Below are positions 1 through 5,214 of a DNA stretch of 5,214 nt, piece by piece. A program made the position numbers and the translations under genes. The number at the start of each line of letters is the position of its first letter. Position 1 is the first letter of the stretch. The notes beneath the pieces are model-generated. The model did no database searches. It had not been told where the DNA came from and worked only from the letters and a program-made list of their open reading frames with translations. The stretch comes from Candidatus Shapirobacteria bacterium (GTDB lineage: Bacteria; Patescibacteriota; Microgenomatia; UBA12405; JAHJSD01), in the NCBI GenBank assembly GCA_027021145.1, contig JALUUX010000105.1, positions 1-5,214 of the forward strand. The letters are read 5' to 3'.

Positions 1-2653
1 GCTTAGTCGGAGTCGGCGTTAATTTCATAGTAGGGAATGCTGTTGGTCCAGTAGTAGGAGTGGGAGTTAGAGTAGGGGTTAGCTCGGGAGTTGGCGTTGG
101 AGTAGGGGATGGTTGCCAATCCCAAGGAACATTAACCCCAATCTTGGCTTCCCGCTGGCCCGTATTCCCCTCTTCATCTCGAGCCACCACCTTAATTGTG
201 TAGCTGCCATCGGGCAAGGTTAAATCAAACTCATAAGGTTTACTGGTAAAAACTTTCTTTTCTTCGTCATTAACCAAAACCCTAACCTCAACAATCTTCT
301 TGATGCCCCGAACTTTGATTTTAACGGGAAAATTATTTTCCACCATACTTTGATGGGCCGGAGAATCAATTGCCACTTCAATCACGCCTCCTTCCTCGCA
401 ATACTCGCTTGGGGGATGATAGCGAGGATCATCATGTTCGGCAATCCAGGCCAAAATACCTTCTTGCCAACGATTCTTGCCGTCAGTCGAGACCGGATCT
501 TCTTCTTTAAAGATTAAAAATTCTTTTTCCTCATATTCACCTCGGGCAATCTGGGGTGGAGTAGCTAATTTACCTGACTGAGGACAAACCTTCAACTTAA
601 CATGAATTGGATCTTCACCTGTGGGTTCGGTGCCCTTAATGAAGTATTCCATTCGGGCGGGAAAGCCGTCGTGGGCTCGGTAGCCAGAAATCTGGTCGAC
701 TTCTGCGGTAACAATTTCCGATGGTGCTTTAAATTCTTGATAGCCCAATCGGTCAATGGCCGCCATCATAATCCGGCGCCAAATCGGCGTCGCTCCCGAA
801 ATGCCAGAGGCAACTCGCCTCATGGGTGAATTATCATTGTTGCCCACCCAGGCCAAAGCCAGAATATTGGGAGTCCAACCCACAGCCCAATTATCTCGTT
901 TATCGTTGGTGGTGCCTGTTTTTACCGCTACTTTTCGGCCCGGAATAACCAAGCCACTATGAGAACCAAAGGTAATTAGACGAGCATTATTGTCCGCCAA
1001 AATATCACTAATCAAAAAGGCCTCGCCTTCGGAAAGCACTCTTTTGCCCTCAACTGGTTGATACTTCCAAATAGTTTTGCCCTCCCGGTCATCAACTTGA
1101 AGAATGGCCACCGTCTCTTTTTTAATTCCGCCATTGGCGAAAGCACAATAAGCTGTCGCTAGCTCAATTGGCTTCACCTCGCCCCCCCCTAAAGTTACTG
1201 ACAAACCCAATCGCCTTAAATTTTCTTTGGTTGGTGCTAGAGTAGAAATTCCCATTTCCTCAGCCATTTTAAGCATCTCTTTCAAACCCACCATCGCCAG
1301 CATTTTTACTGCTGGAACATTAATTGAATTGCCCAAAGCATAACGAACCTGCATTGGGCCATGATACTTACCATCATAGTTAACTGGCACATAATCTTTT
1401 TGTCCCGGAATGGGAAAAACTGTTCGAGTATCCATTAACAGCGTTGCCGCCGTATAGCCCTTCCTAAACCCAGTGACATAAGTCACTGGTTTAATGGCTG
1501 AACCAGGCTGACGCAATCCCTGAGTAATAACATCAAACTTGCCGCCAATCTCTTGATCAAAATAATCCTTTGAGCCCACCAAAGCTAAAATTTCTCCTGT
1601 CTGAGGATCCAAGACTACCGCCGCTCCATTGGTGATATTAAGCGACTTCACCTTCTCTAATTCTTCCCTAACAACTTCCTCAGCCTTTTTTTGCAACTCC
1701 CAATCCAGGGTGGTCTTAACCCGCAGGCCGCCTTGTTCGACAATTTCCTCACCATAACGCTCGGCCAACAGCTTCTTTACATACATAACAAAATGGGCCG
1801 CCTTGATTACCCCTCGCTGGCGATTAAACTGAACTTGATCTAATTGAGCCAGAGCCTCCTTTTCGGTCTCAAAATCGATGTAGCCGTCCTCACGCATTCG
1901 GCGCAGAACCGCCTTAGTCCGCCCTTTCCAAAGATCACCCCGAAAAGGAGAGTAGGCTGAAGGTCTTTGGGGTAAACCAGCCAGAATAGCCGATTCCACC
2001 AGAGTCAACTGCGATACTGGTTTGCCAAAATACTGCTCAGCAGCGGCACCTACCCCCCAAGCTGTTCCTCCATAGGGGGCCTCATTAAGATACATGAGTA
2101 AAATTTCATCCTTGGTGTATTTTCTTTCGATCTGAAGCGCTAAAATAAACTCTTTAATTTTACGAGAAATGGTTCTTTTGGGAGAGAGAAGGACATTTTT
2201 AACCAATTGTTGCGTCAAAGTGGAGCCTCCTTGAAGCCGATGACGAAAAACAATGTTAAATAGCGCCCGAGCAATTCCGCGTAAACTGAAACCCGGATGA
2301 GAATAGAACTCCTTATCCTCAATGGCAATGGTAGCCCATTTGAGATAGTTGGGAATCTCTTCGAATTTAACTGGGGTCCTTTTCGCCTCCCTGAAAACAT
2401 CATAAAGGAGAACACCATGGCGATCATAGATGCGACTGGCAAAACCTTCGCGCCGAACCACTCTATCAGGCGAAGGCAGATCTTTGGCTACCCAAGCAAA
2501 AGCGGCAATAGCTAAAAAAATAACGCCCAACAGACCAAAAAAAGCTGCTATAGGCAAGTAATACACCAGTCGCTTTCTCCAGGACAACCGAGCTCGCTTC
2601 CGCCGCCGCTGCTTTTTTCTCCAGAGCAAATTAATCCAGTCCTTTCCTCCCAT
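1..2653 (-). CDS. Bifunctional class A penicillin-binding protein (PBP1A-type), C-terminus cut by window edge
   Basis: This gene polymerises lipid II into glycan strands and cross-links the stem peptides on the outer face of the membrane. I translated 884 codons from ATG at 2653 with no stop; the frame stays open at the left edge. A basic cytoplasmic stretch (about residues 12-28) precedes one membrane span (about 29-56). The GT51 glycosyltransferase (about 70-250) shows AIEDKEFYSHPG with catalytic Glu112, QGGSTLTQQLVKN (141-153), RKIKE with the second Glu168, and LMYLNEAPYGG (186-196). The transpeptidase (about 340-640) shows SAIK with nucleophile Ser385 and Lys388, SIN at 443-445, and KTGTT from Lys578. 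All catalytic residues are present. A linker (650-750, Cys690 and Cys752) leads to an Ig-like beta domain (about 757-842, ending in a DGSYTIKVVARDEEGNTG motif) and a Thr/Pro tail. The start is supported by the immediately following basic segment and anchor, and by a -10 box 9 nt upstream; no SD is visible. It is divergent from the micro-protein gene. The family assignment is very secure; the exact paralogue name is not. Confidence 0.96.
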   Translation of the reverse strand, partial: MGGKDWINLLWRKKQRRRKRARLSWRKRLVYYLPIAAFFGLLGVIFLAIAAFAWVAKDLPSPDRVVRREGFASRIYDRHGVLLYDVFREAKRTPVKFEEIPNYLKWATIAIEDKEFYSHPGFSLRGIARALFNIVFRHRLQGGSTLTQQLVKNVLLSPKRTISRKIKEFILALQIERKYTKDEILLMYLNEAPYGGTAWGVGAAAEQYFGKPVSQLTLVESAILAGLPQRPSAYSPFRGDLWKGRTKAVLRRMREDGYIDFETEKEALAQLDQVQFNRQRGVIKAAHFVMYVKKLLAERYGEEIVEQGGLRVKTTLDWELQKKAEEVVREELEKVKSLNITNGAAVVLDPQTGEILALVGSKDYFDQEIGGKFDVITQGLRQPGSAIKPVTYVTGFRKGYTAATLLMDTRTVFPIPGQKDYVPVNYDGKYHGPMQVRYALGNSINVPAVKMLAMVGLKEMLKMAEEMGISTLAPTKENLRRLGLSVTLGGGEVKPIELATAYCAFANGGIKKETVAILQVDDREGKTIWKYQPVEGKRVLSEGEAFLISDILADNNARLITFGSHSGLVIPGRKVAVKTGTTNDKRDNWAVGWTPNILALAWVGNNDNSPMRRVASGISGATPIWRRIMMAAIDRLGYQEFKAPSEIVTAEVDQISGYRAHDGFPARMEYFIKGTEPTGEDPIHVKLKVCPQSGKLATPPQIARGEYEEKEFLIFKEEDPVSTDGKNRWQEGILAWIAEHDDPRYHPPSEYCEEGGVIEVAIDSPAHQSMVENNFPVKIKVRGIKKIVEVRVLVNDEEKKVFTSKPYEFDLTLPDGSYTIKVVARDEEGNTGQREAKIGVNVPWDWQPSPTPTPTPELTPTLTPTPTTGPTAFPTMKLTPTPTK
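2..112 (-). repeat. Thr/Pro-rich tail of the PBP (degenerate TP repeat)
   Basis: Residues 848-884 of the PBP are a low-complexity run of alternating Thr and Pro with a few Glu, Leu, Gly, Ala, Phe, Met and Lys interruptions, still open at the window edge. At the DNA level this appears on the plus strand as irregular AGT/AGG/GGA/GTT units. Pro and Thr codons vary between neighbouring units (CCT, CCA and CCC; ACT, ACG and ACC), so the repeat is kept at protein rather than DNA level. It is probably an extended extracytoplasmic spacer after the Ig-like domain, or a wall-spanning stalk; the function is inferred. Confidence 0.8.
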
Positions 2654-2662
2654 TGCTATTTG

Positions 2663-2690
2663 AGTATATAATAAAAAGGGTAAAAGGCAA
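2663..2690 (-). promoter_or_regulatory. Putative promoter of the PBP gene (leaderless type)
   Basis: Read on the minus strand, a TATACT -10 hexamer (2668 to 2663) lies 16 bp from a TTGCCT -35 (2690 to 2685; 4 of 6 consensus bases). The -10 ends 9 nt before the ATG at 2653, so transcription would begin at or within a few bases of the start codon. No SD-like purine run lies in those 9 nt (the bases are CAAATAGCA). The purine-rich GGGAGGAAAGG lies inside the first codons, after the ATG, and cannot serve this start. It overlaps the plus-strand -10 box. Confidence 0.5.
2667..2672 (+). promoter_or_regulatory. Putative -10 box for the micro-protein gene
   Basis: A perfect TATAAT lies 20 nt before the ATG at 2693. 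A start site about 7 nt downstream would give a leader of roughly 13 nt containing AAAAGG (2682-2687), a weak Shine-Dalgarno element 5 nt before the start codon. No good -35 is visible at 16-18 bp spacing. The box overlaps the divergent TATACT of the PBP gene by two bases, so the two promoters probably compete for polymerase. Confidence 0.45.
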
Positions 2691-2692
2691 AA

Positions 2693-2806
2693 ATGAAAAT
2701 TCTCGGAGTCAAAATTAAGCGCGATCAACTAGTTAAGGCGATGGTTGTCATCGCCTCAATCGCTCTCCTCCTTACCGGCTTAGTTCCCTTTTTCCTTTCT
2801 TTCTAG
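2693..2806 (+). CDS. 37-residue single-span membrane micro-protein, unknown function
   Basis: ATG to TAG encodes 37 residues. The N-terminal 15 are basic and amphipathic (MKILGVKIKRDQLVK). They are followed by about 20 hydrophobic residues (16-37) with the segment VVIASIALLLTGLVPFF, which reads as one transmembrane helix, probably with the N-terminus in the cytoplasm. Support for coding comes from the SD-like AAAAGG 5 nt upstream, a perfect TATAAT further upstream, and a coherent positive-then-hydrophobic layout ending before the recG promoter. I do not recognise a named family, although short single-span proteins of this type are, as far as I recall, common in candidate-phyla bacteria. It lies 25 bp before recG on the same strand, so read-through into recG is possible, but recG seems to have its own promoter. 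The alternative is a chance ORF in the PBP-recG spacer. Confidence 0.55.
   Translation: MKILGVKIKRDQLVKAMVVIASIALLLTGLVPFFLSF
2736..2756 (+). other. 8-bp-stem hairpin inside the micro-protein gene
   Basis: AGGCGATG (2736-2743) and CATCGCCT (2749-2756) are perfect reverse complements around the loop GTTGT. The element is GC-rich and overlaps codons 15-22. No T-run follows, so it is not a Rho-independent terminator. Stems of this length arise by chance about once in a window this long, so any role is uncertain. Confidence 0.3.
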
Positions 2807-2813
2807 GGCACTA

Positions 2814-2822
2814 TGCTACAAT
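2814..2822 (+). promoter_or_regulatory. recG: Putative extended -10 promoter of recG
   Basis: The nonamer TGCTACAAT fits the extended -10 pattern TG-N-TATAAT with one mismatch in the hexamer. The hexamer ends 9 nt before the GTG at 2832, predicting a start site at or almost at the initiation codon and a leaderless recG mRNA. No convincing -35 is seen 16-18 bp upstream, where the sequence is a pyrimidine tract; an extended -10 can compensate. No SD precedes the GTG. Confidence 0.5.
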
Positions 2823-2832
2823 TCAATTGTAG
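2816..2832. promoter_or_regulatory. 17-bp inverted repeat across the recG -10 and start (possible operator)
   Basis: CTACAATT and AATTGTAG are perfect 8-bp arms around a single C at 2824. The left arm is the -10 hexamer plus one flanking base on each side; the right arm ends on the first base of the GTG start. The position would suit a repressor blocking transcription initiation. It does not match the CTGT-N8-ACAG LexA pattern or another operator I can name, and the AT-rich sequence makes a chance origin possible. Confidence 0.3.
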
Positions 2833-4940
2833 TGGCCGAGCCAAGATTAAGCCTGGAAACTCCGATTCAATATCTTAAGGGCGTTGGCCCGAAAATGGCT
2901 AAAAGATTGGCCAAACTAAACATTAAAACTGTAGCCGATCTTATTGGTCATTTTCCTTTTCGCCATCAAGATTTCTCTCTTATCAGCCCCATTAACCAAG
3001 TCCAAGAAGGAGAAACAGTAACATTAATTGGCCAAATTAAAGCGATTAGTAATCATTACACTCGCTCCTCAACTAGAAAAACAATCCAGCGAGCCATTCT
3101 TGAGGATGAAACTGGAATCATTGAGCTGATTTGGTTCAATCAACCTTACCTCACCAAAACTCTGCCGATCAAAACCACTATTGCTGCTTCAGGAAAAATT
3201 CGTCGCCGCGGTCGTCGCTTTCAATTGGTAGCACCCGATTTTGAAATCATTGATCAAGGCAAAACTATTTCTCGGTACCAGATAGGGGAGAGAGTAACGA
3301 CAGACACCGGCCGATTGACCCCGGTATATTCTACCGTCTTCGGGATCACCAACAAGTACCTCCGACGATTGATAGCCCGAGTTTTACCTCAAATCAAAGA
3401 TCAAATTAAAGAGTTTTTGCCTCAAAAGATTCTTATTCAGGAAAAATTAATTCCTCAAAAAGAAGCCTTAGCAAAAATTCACTTTCCCGAAAACGACGCC
3501 GCCTTAGAGAAGGCCAAAAAACGACTTGCTTTTAATGAAATGTTTCTTTTGCAATTGCACCTCCTAATGACTAAAAGGCGATGGCAAAAGCGGCAACCGG
3601 CCCCAATTATCAAACTTGATTCCAAACGACTCCAACAATTTATCGAACAACTTCCTTTCAGTTTAACCCAGGCCCAAACTCGAGCAATCAAAGAAATTCT
3701 AGCCGATCTAGAAAAACCACAAGCTATGAATCGCCTTCTTCAAGGCGATGTTGGTTCTGGTAAGACCATCGTCGCTGCCGCCGCCATCCTAATGACCGCC
3801 AATTCGGGTTATCAATCAGCCTTAATGGTGCCAACTGAAATCCTCGCCCAACAACACTATAACAATCTTTCTCAACTCCTCAAGCCCTTCGGAATCAAGG
3901 CTGCACTTTTAACTAGAAACAATAAATTGCAAATGGTAAATGACCAAATGACCAAATTAATTGTTGGTACTCACGCCCTGATTCACAAATACGCTCAATT
4001 TGACCGAGTGGGCCTAGTCATTATCGACGAACAGCATCGCTTCGGTGTTTCTCAACGGGCCAAACTGGTTCAAAGAGCTCAACTAGCTGACAAAGACAGG
4101 CTCTCACCCCACATTTTGACAATGACTGCCACACCAATCCCAAGAACAATTGCTCTGACCATTTACGGCGATCTAGACATTTCCGTCTTAGACGAACTCC
4201 CCCCTGGCCGCAAGCCGGTTAAAACCTATCTCGTCCCGCCAACCAAACGCGATGCCTGTTATCAATGGATTAAAAACCAAATCATCAGTCACCAAATCCA
4301 AGCTTTCATTATCTGCCCCTTTGTTGAGCCCTCAGAAACTTTTGAATCAGTTAAAGCCGCTACAGTTGAATATCAACGGCTGCAAAAAGAAATCTTTCCC
4401 GACCTTCGCCTTGGCTTGCTCCACGGGAAAATGAAAAGCAAAGAAAAAGAAGAAATTCTCCTTAAAATGAGTAGGGGAGAACTTGATATTTTAGTTGCCA
4501 CTCCGGTGGTGGAGGTTGGCATTGATATTCCCAATGCCAGCATTATCATTATCGAGGCCGCTGATCGCTTTGGTCTGGCCCAACTCCACCAGCTCCGTGG
4601 TCGCGTCGGTCGAAGCGATCGACAAGCTTATTGTTTTCTCTTTGCCGACAAGTTGGGCAAAAAAGCTAGAGTCCGCCTAAGAGCCATGGAGAAAATCAAC
4701 GACGGGATGAAATTGGCTGAAATCGATCTTCAAATCCGCGGCCCAGGCGAAGTTTACGGCACTCGCCAACATGGCTTTCCTGAGTTCCAGCTAGCCTCGT
4801 TAACAGATTTTAGACTAATTGAGCAAGCTCGATCAGCAGCCGAGCAACTTCTTGCCTCTGACTCTGACTTAAAAAACCATCCTCAATTAAAAAGAATTGT
4901 CGCCGACCGGTTCCAAAATGCTCCTATCATTCCCAACTAA
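2832..4940 (+). CDS. recG: ATP-dependent DNA helicase RecG
   Basis: This is a cytoplasmic double-stranded DNA translocase that regresses stalled replication forks and processes Holliday junctions, D-loops and R-loops. At 702 residues it is close to the family's usual size (E. coli RecG, 693). The N-terminal part has a helix-hairpin-like YLKGVGPKMAKRLAKLNI (14-31) and the wedge/OB fold (about 60-140). Helicase domain 1 has Walker A GDVGSGKT (305-312), PTEILAQQH (334-342), the DEQHRFG box (399-405) and TMTATPIPRT (430-439). Helicase domain 2 has LLHGKM (529-534), ATPVVEVGIDIPNA (556-569) and QLHQLRGRVGR (584-594). The RecG-specific TRG region follows as RGPGEVYGTRQHG (636-648). Nothing is missing or frameshifted. 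The GTG start is chosen because it sits just before the conserved N-terminal motif, there is no ATG closer than codon 22, and a -10 box lies 9 nt upstream. The downstream neighbour, rpmF, has its own promoter. Confidence 0.98.
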   Translation: MAEPRLSLETPIQYLKGVGPKMAKRLAKLNIKTVADLIGHFPFRHQDFSLISPINQVQEGETVTLIGQIKAISNHYTRSSTRKTIQRAILEDETGIIELIWFNQPYLTKTLPIKTTIAASGKIRRRGRRFQLVAPDFEIIDQGKTISRYQIGERVTTDTGRLTPVYSTVFGITNKYLRRLIARVLPQIKDQIKEFLPQKILIQEKLIPQKEALAKIHFPENDAALEKAKKRLAFNEMFLLQLHLLMTKRRWQKRQPAPIIKLDSKRLQQFIEQLPFSLTQAQTRAIKEILADLEKPQAMNRLLQGDVGSGKTIVAAAAILMTANSGYQSALMVPTEILAQQHYNNLSQLLKPFGIKAALLTRNNKLQMVNDQMTKLIVGTHALIHKYAQFDRVGLVIIDEQHRFGVSQRAKLVQRAQLADKDRLSPHILTMTATPIPRTIALTIYGDLDISVLDELPPGRKPVKTYLVPPTKRDACYQWIKNQIISHQIQAFIICPFVEPSETFESVKAATVEYQRLQKEIFPDLRLGLLHGKMKSKEKEEILLKMSRGELDILVATPVVEVGIDIPNASIIIIEAADRFGLAQLHQLRGRVGRSDRQAYCFLFADKLGKKARVRLRAMEKINDGMKLAEIDLQIRGPGEVYGTRQHGFPEFQLASLTDFRLIEQARSAAEQLLASDSDLKNHPQLKRIVADRFQNAPIIPN

Positions 4941-4956
4941 ATCTCCCAACTAAATC
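4931..4956. repeat. 13-bp perfect tandem duplication spanning the recG stop codon
   Basis: TCCCAACTAAATC occurs twice without a gap (4931-4943 and 4944-4956). The first copy contains the last sense codons and TAA of recG; the second lies just outside the gene, its TAA one base out of frame. Deleting either copy would leave the RecG C-terminus (Pro-Asn-stop) unchanged, so the duplication is silent for the protein. It is most easily explained by replication slippage. Confidence 0.85.
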
Positions 4957-5009
4957 AGAGAACCACCCTCAATCAATTTTAGCCAACCAACAACCCCAGA
5001 TTTTAATGA

Positions 5010-5031
5010 TTTAATATATTAATATATTAAA
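5010..5031. repeat. Perfect 22-bp AT-only palindrome between recG and rpmF
   Basis: The half-site TTTAATATATT is followed directly by its exact reverse complement. Internally it holds two adjacent AATATATT octamers (5013-5020 and 5021-5028). It contains no G or C, so as RNA it would form only a weak hairpin; a G and five A's follow rather than T's, so it is not a typical intrinsic terminator for recG. It could be a protein-binding site, an easily melted element, or an AT-rich sequence feature without function. Confidence 0.75.
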
Positions 5032-5090
5032 GTGAAAAACGAATATGGCCTCTTCTAATTGATACAAAAGGGTGAACTTTACATTTTGCA

Positions 5091-5104
5091 AATTGAAAAT
5101 TGAA
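5091..5104. repeat. Two tandem AATTGAA units upstream of rpmF
   Basis: AATTGAA occurs twice in a row and is followed by AAATGG, the decayed beginning of a third unit. The first copy supplies the TTGAAA -35 of the rpmF promoter; the second copy repeats that hexamer 7 bp later. The repeat is short and AT-rich. Confidence 0.6.
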
Positions 5105-5122
5105 AATGGTAAATGTTAAAAT
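5093..5122 (+). promoter_or_regulatory. rpmF: Putative rpmF promoter (extended -10, leaderless type)
   Basis: TTGAAA (5093-5098; 5 of 6 consensus bases) is separated by 18 bp from TAAAAT (5117-5122), which is preceded by TG one base upstream to give TGTTAAAAT. The hexamer ends 9 nt before the ATG at 5132, the same distance as at recG and the PBP gene. The 9 nt (AGTTCTGCA) contain no SD, so the ribosomal-protein mRNA is predicted to be leaderless or to have only a few leader bases. This is the best-scoring promoter in the window by eye. Confidence 0.6.
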
Positions 5123-5131
5123 AGTTCTGCA

Positions 5132-5214
5132 ATGGCAGTACCAAAAAGAAAACCATCAACTCATCGTCAAGGAAGAAGGCGAGCCACCCACAAAATTAAG
5201 CTTCCAAAATTAAC
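5132..5214 (+). CDS. rpmF: 50S ribosomal protein bL32, 5' part only
   Basis: The first 27 complete codons begin MAVPKRKPSTHRQGRRRA, the characteristic bL32 N-terminus (family pattern M-A-V-P-K-R-K), then continue with a basic segment ending KIKLPKL. bL32 is a small zinc-ribbon or related protein of the large ribosomal subunit, lying near the peptidyl-transferase side. The Cys pairs expected of the zinc ribbon would come after the window edge and cannot be checked. The ATG is fixed by the conserved first residues. In many bacteria a YceD/DUF177 gene precedes rpmF; here recG precedes it, with 191 bp of non-coding DNA between. The RQGRRRA segment resembles bL32 of candidate-phyla bacteria as I remember it, a lineage hint rather than proof. 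Confidence 0.93.
   Translation, partial: MAVPKRKPSTHRQGRRRATHKIKLPKL

Noticed and set aside
1..112. Possible CRISPR or satellite-like DNA repeat at the left edge
   Set aside because: The units are irregular and stay in the PBP frame as Thr/Pro codons; it is a low-complexity protein tail.
602..962. Two plus-strand ORFs of 75 and 68 residues
   Set aside because: They lie antisense to the PBP transpeptidase and linker, show no recognisable motif and have no promoter or SD context; shadow frames.
2215..2442. 75-residue minus-strand ORF within the PBP region
   Set aside because: It is out of frame with the PBP gene, which reads through the same strand with intact GT51 motifs; a shadow frame.
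2297..2515. 72-residue plus-strand ORF
   Set aside because: It is antisense to the PBP anchor and start of the GT51 domain, whose reading is certain.
3479..4680. Three ORFs of 60-70 residues inside recG
   Set aside because: They are alternative frames of the helicase gene, which is continuous with every motif in place.
4941..5009. Possible intrinsic terminator after recG
   Set aside because: I looked for a GC stem followed by a T-run on the plus strand and found none; the spacer is AC-rich, then AT-rich.
5106..5213. 35-residue plus-strand ORF overlapping rpmF
   Set aside because: It reads the bL32 coding DNA in another frame, has no SD, and its product resembles nothing I know; bL32 is unmistakable in the correct frame.
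1..5214. A defence, mobile-element or otherwise novel multi-gene system
   Set aside because: All long reading frames are conserved housekeeping or envelope genes; no transposase, integrase, nuclease-toxin, reverse transcriptase, tRNA or CRISPR array is visible on either strand.

Overview
The window holds four protein-coding genes, all ordinary housekeeping or envelope functions apart from one unrecognised micro-protein. The standard genetic code is used throughout, with no in-frame TGA in any reading frame I followed. The N-terminus of the bL32 protein at the right edge (basic, with a run STHRQGRRRA), the PBP with an Ig-like domain and a Thr/Pro tail, the very compact spacing and the apparently leaderless genes together suggest a candidate-phyla-radiation bacterium (Patescibacteria, perhaps Microgenomates-like). 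This is inference from remembered family resemblance, with moderate to low confidence. A Chloroflexota-type or other lineage cannot be excluded.

Layout, left to right. Positions 2653 down to 1 (minus strand, running off the left edge) encode a bifunctional class A penicillin-binding protein. It has a membrane anchor, GT51 glycosyltransferase, transpeptidase, a linker, an Ig-like domain and a Thr-Pro tail that is still open at the edge. A 39-bp divergent spacer (2654-2692) carries overlapping back-to-back promoters. Positions 2693-2806 (plus) encode a 37-residue single-span membrane micro-protein. Only 25 bp separate it from recG (2832-4940, plus), a full-length RecG branched-DNA helicase with all motifs intact. 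A 191-bp AT-rich spacer (4941-5131) contains a 13-bp tandem duplication at the recG stop, a perfect 22-bp AT palindrome, a short AATTGAA repeat and a good promoter. At 5132 rpmF (bL32) begins and runs off the right edge.

The genes do not form a single pathway: cell-wall synthesis, replication-fork repair and the ribosome simply lie side by side. The clearest shared feature is promoter design. The PBP, recG and rpmF starts each have a recognisable -10 hexamer ending exactly 9 nt before the start codon and no Shine-Dalgarno sequence, which predicts leaderless or nearly leaderless mRNAs. The micro-protein is the exception, with an SD-like AAAAGG. I see no mobile element, CRISPR array, RNA gene or defence-type cassette, and no convincing undescribed multi-gene system.
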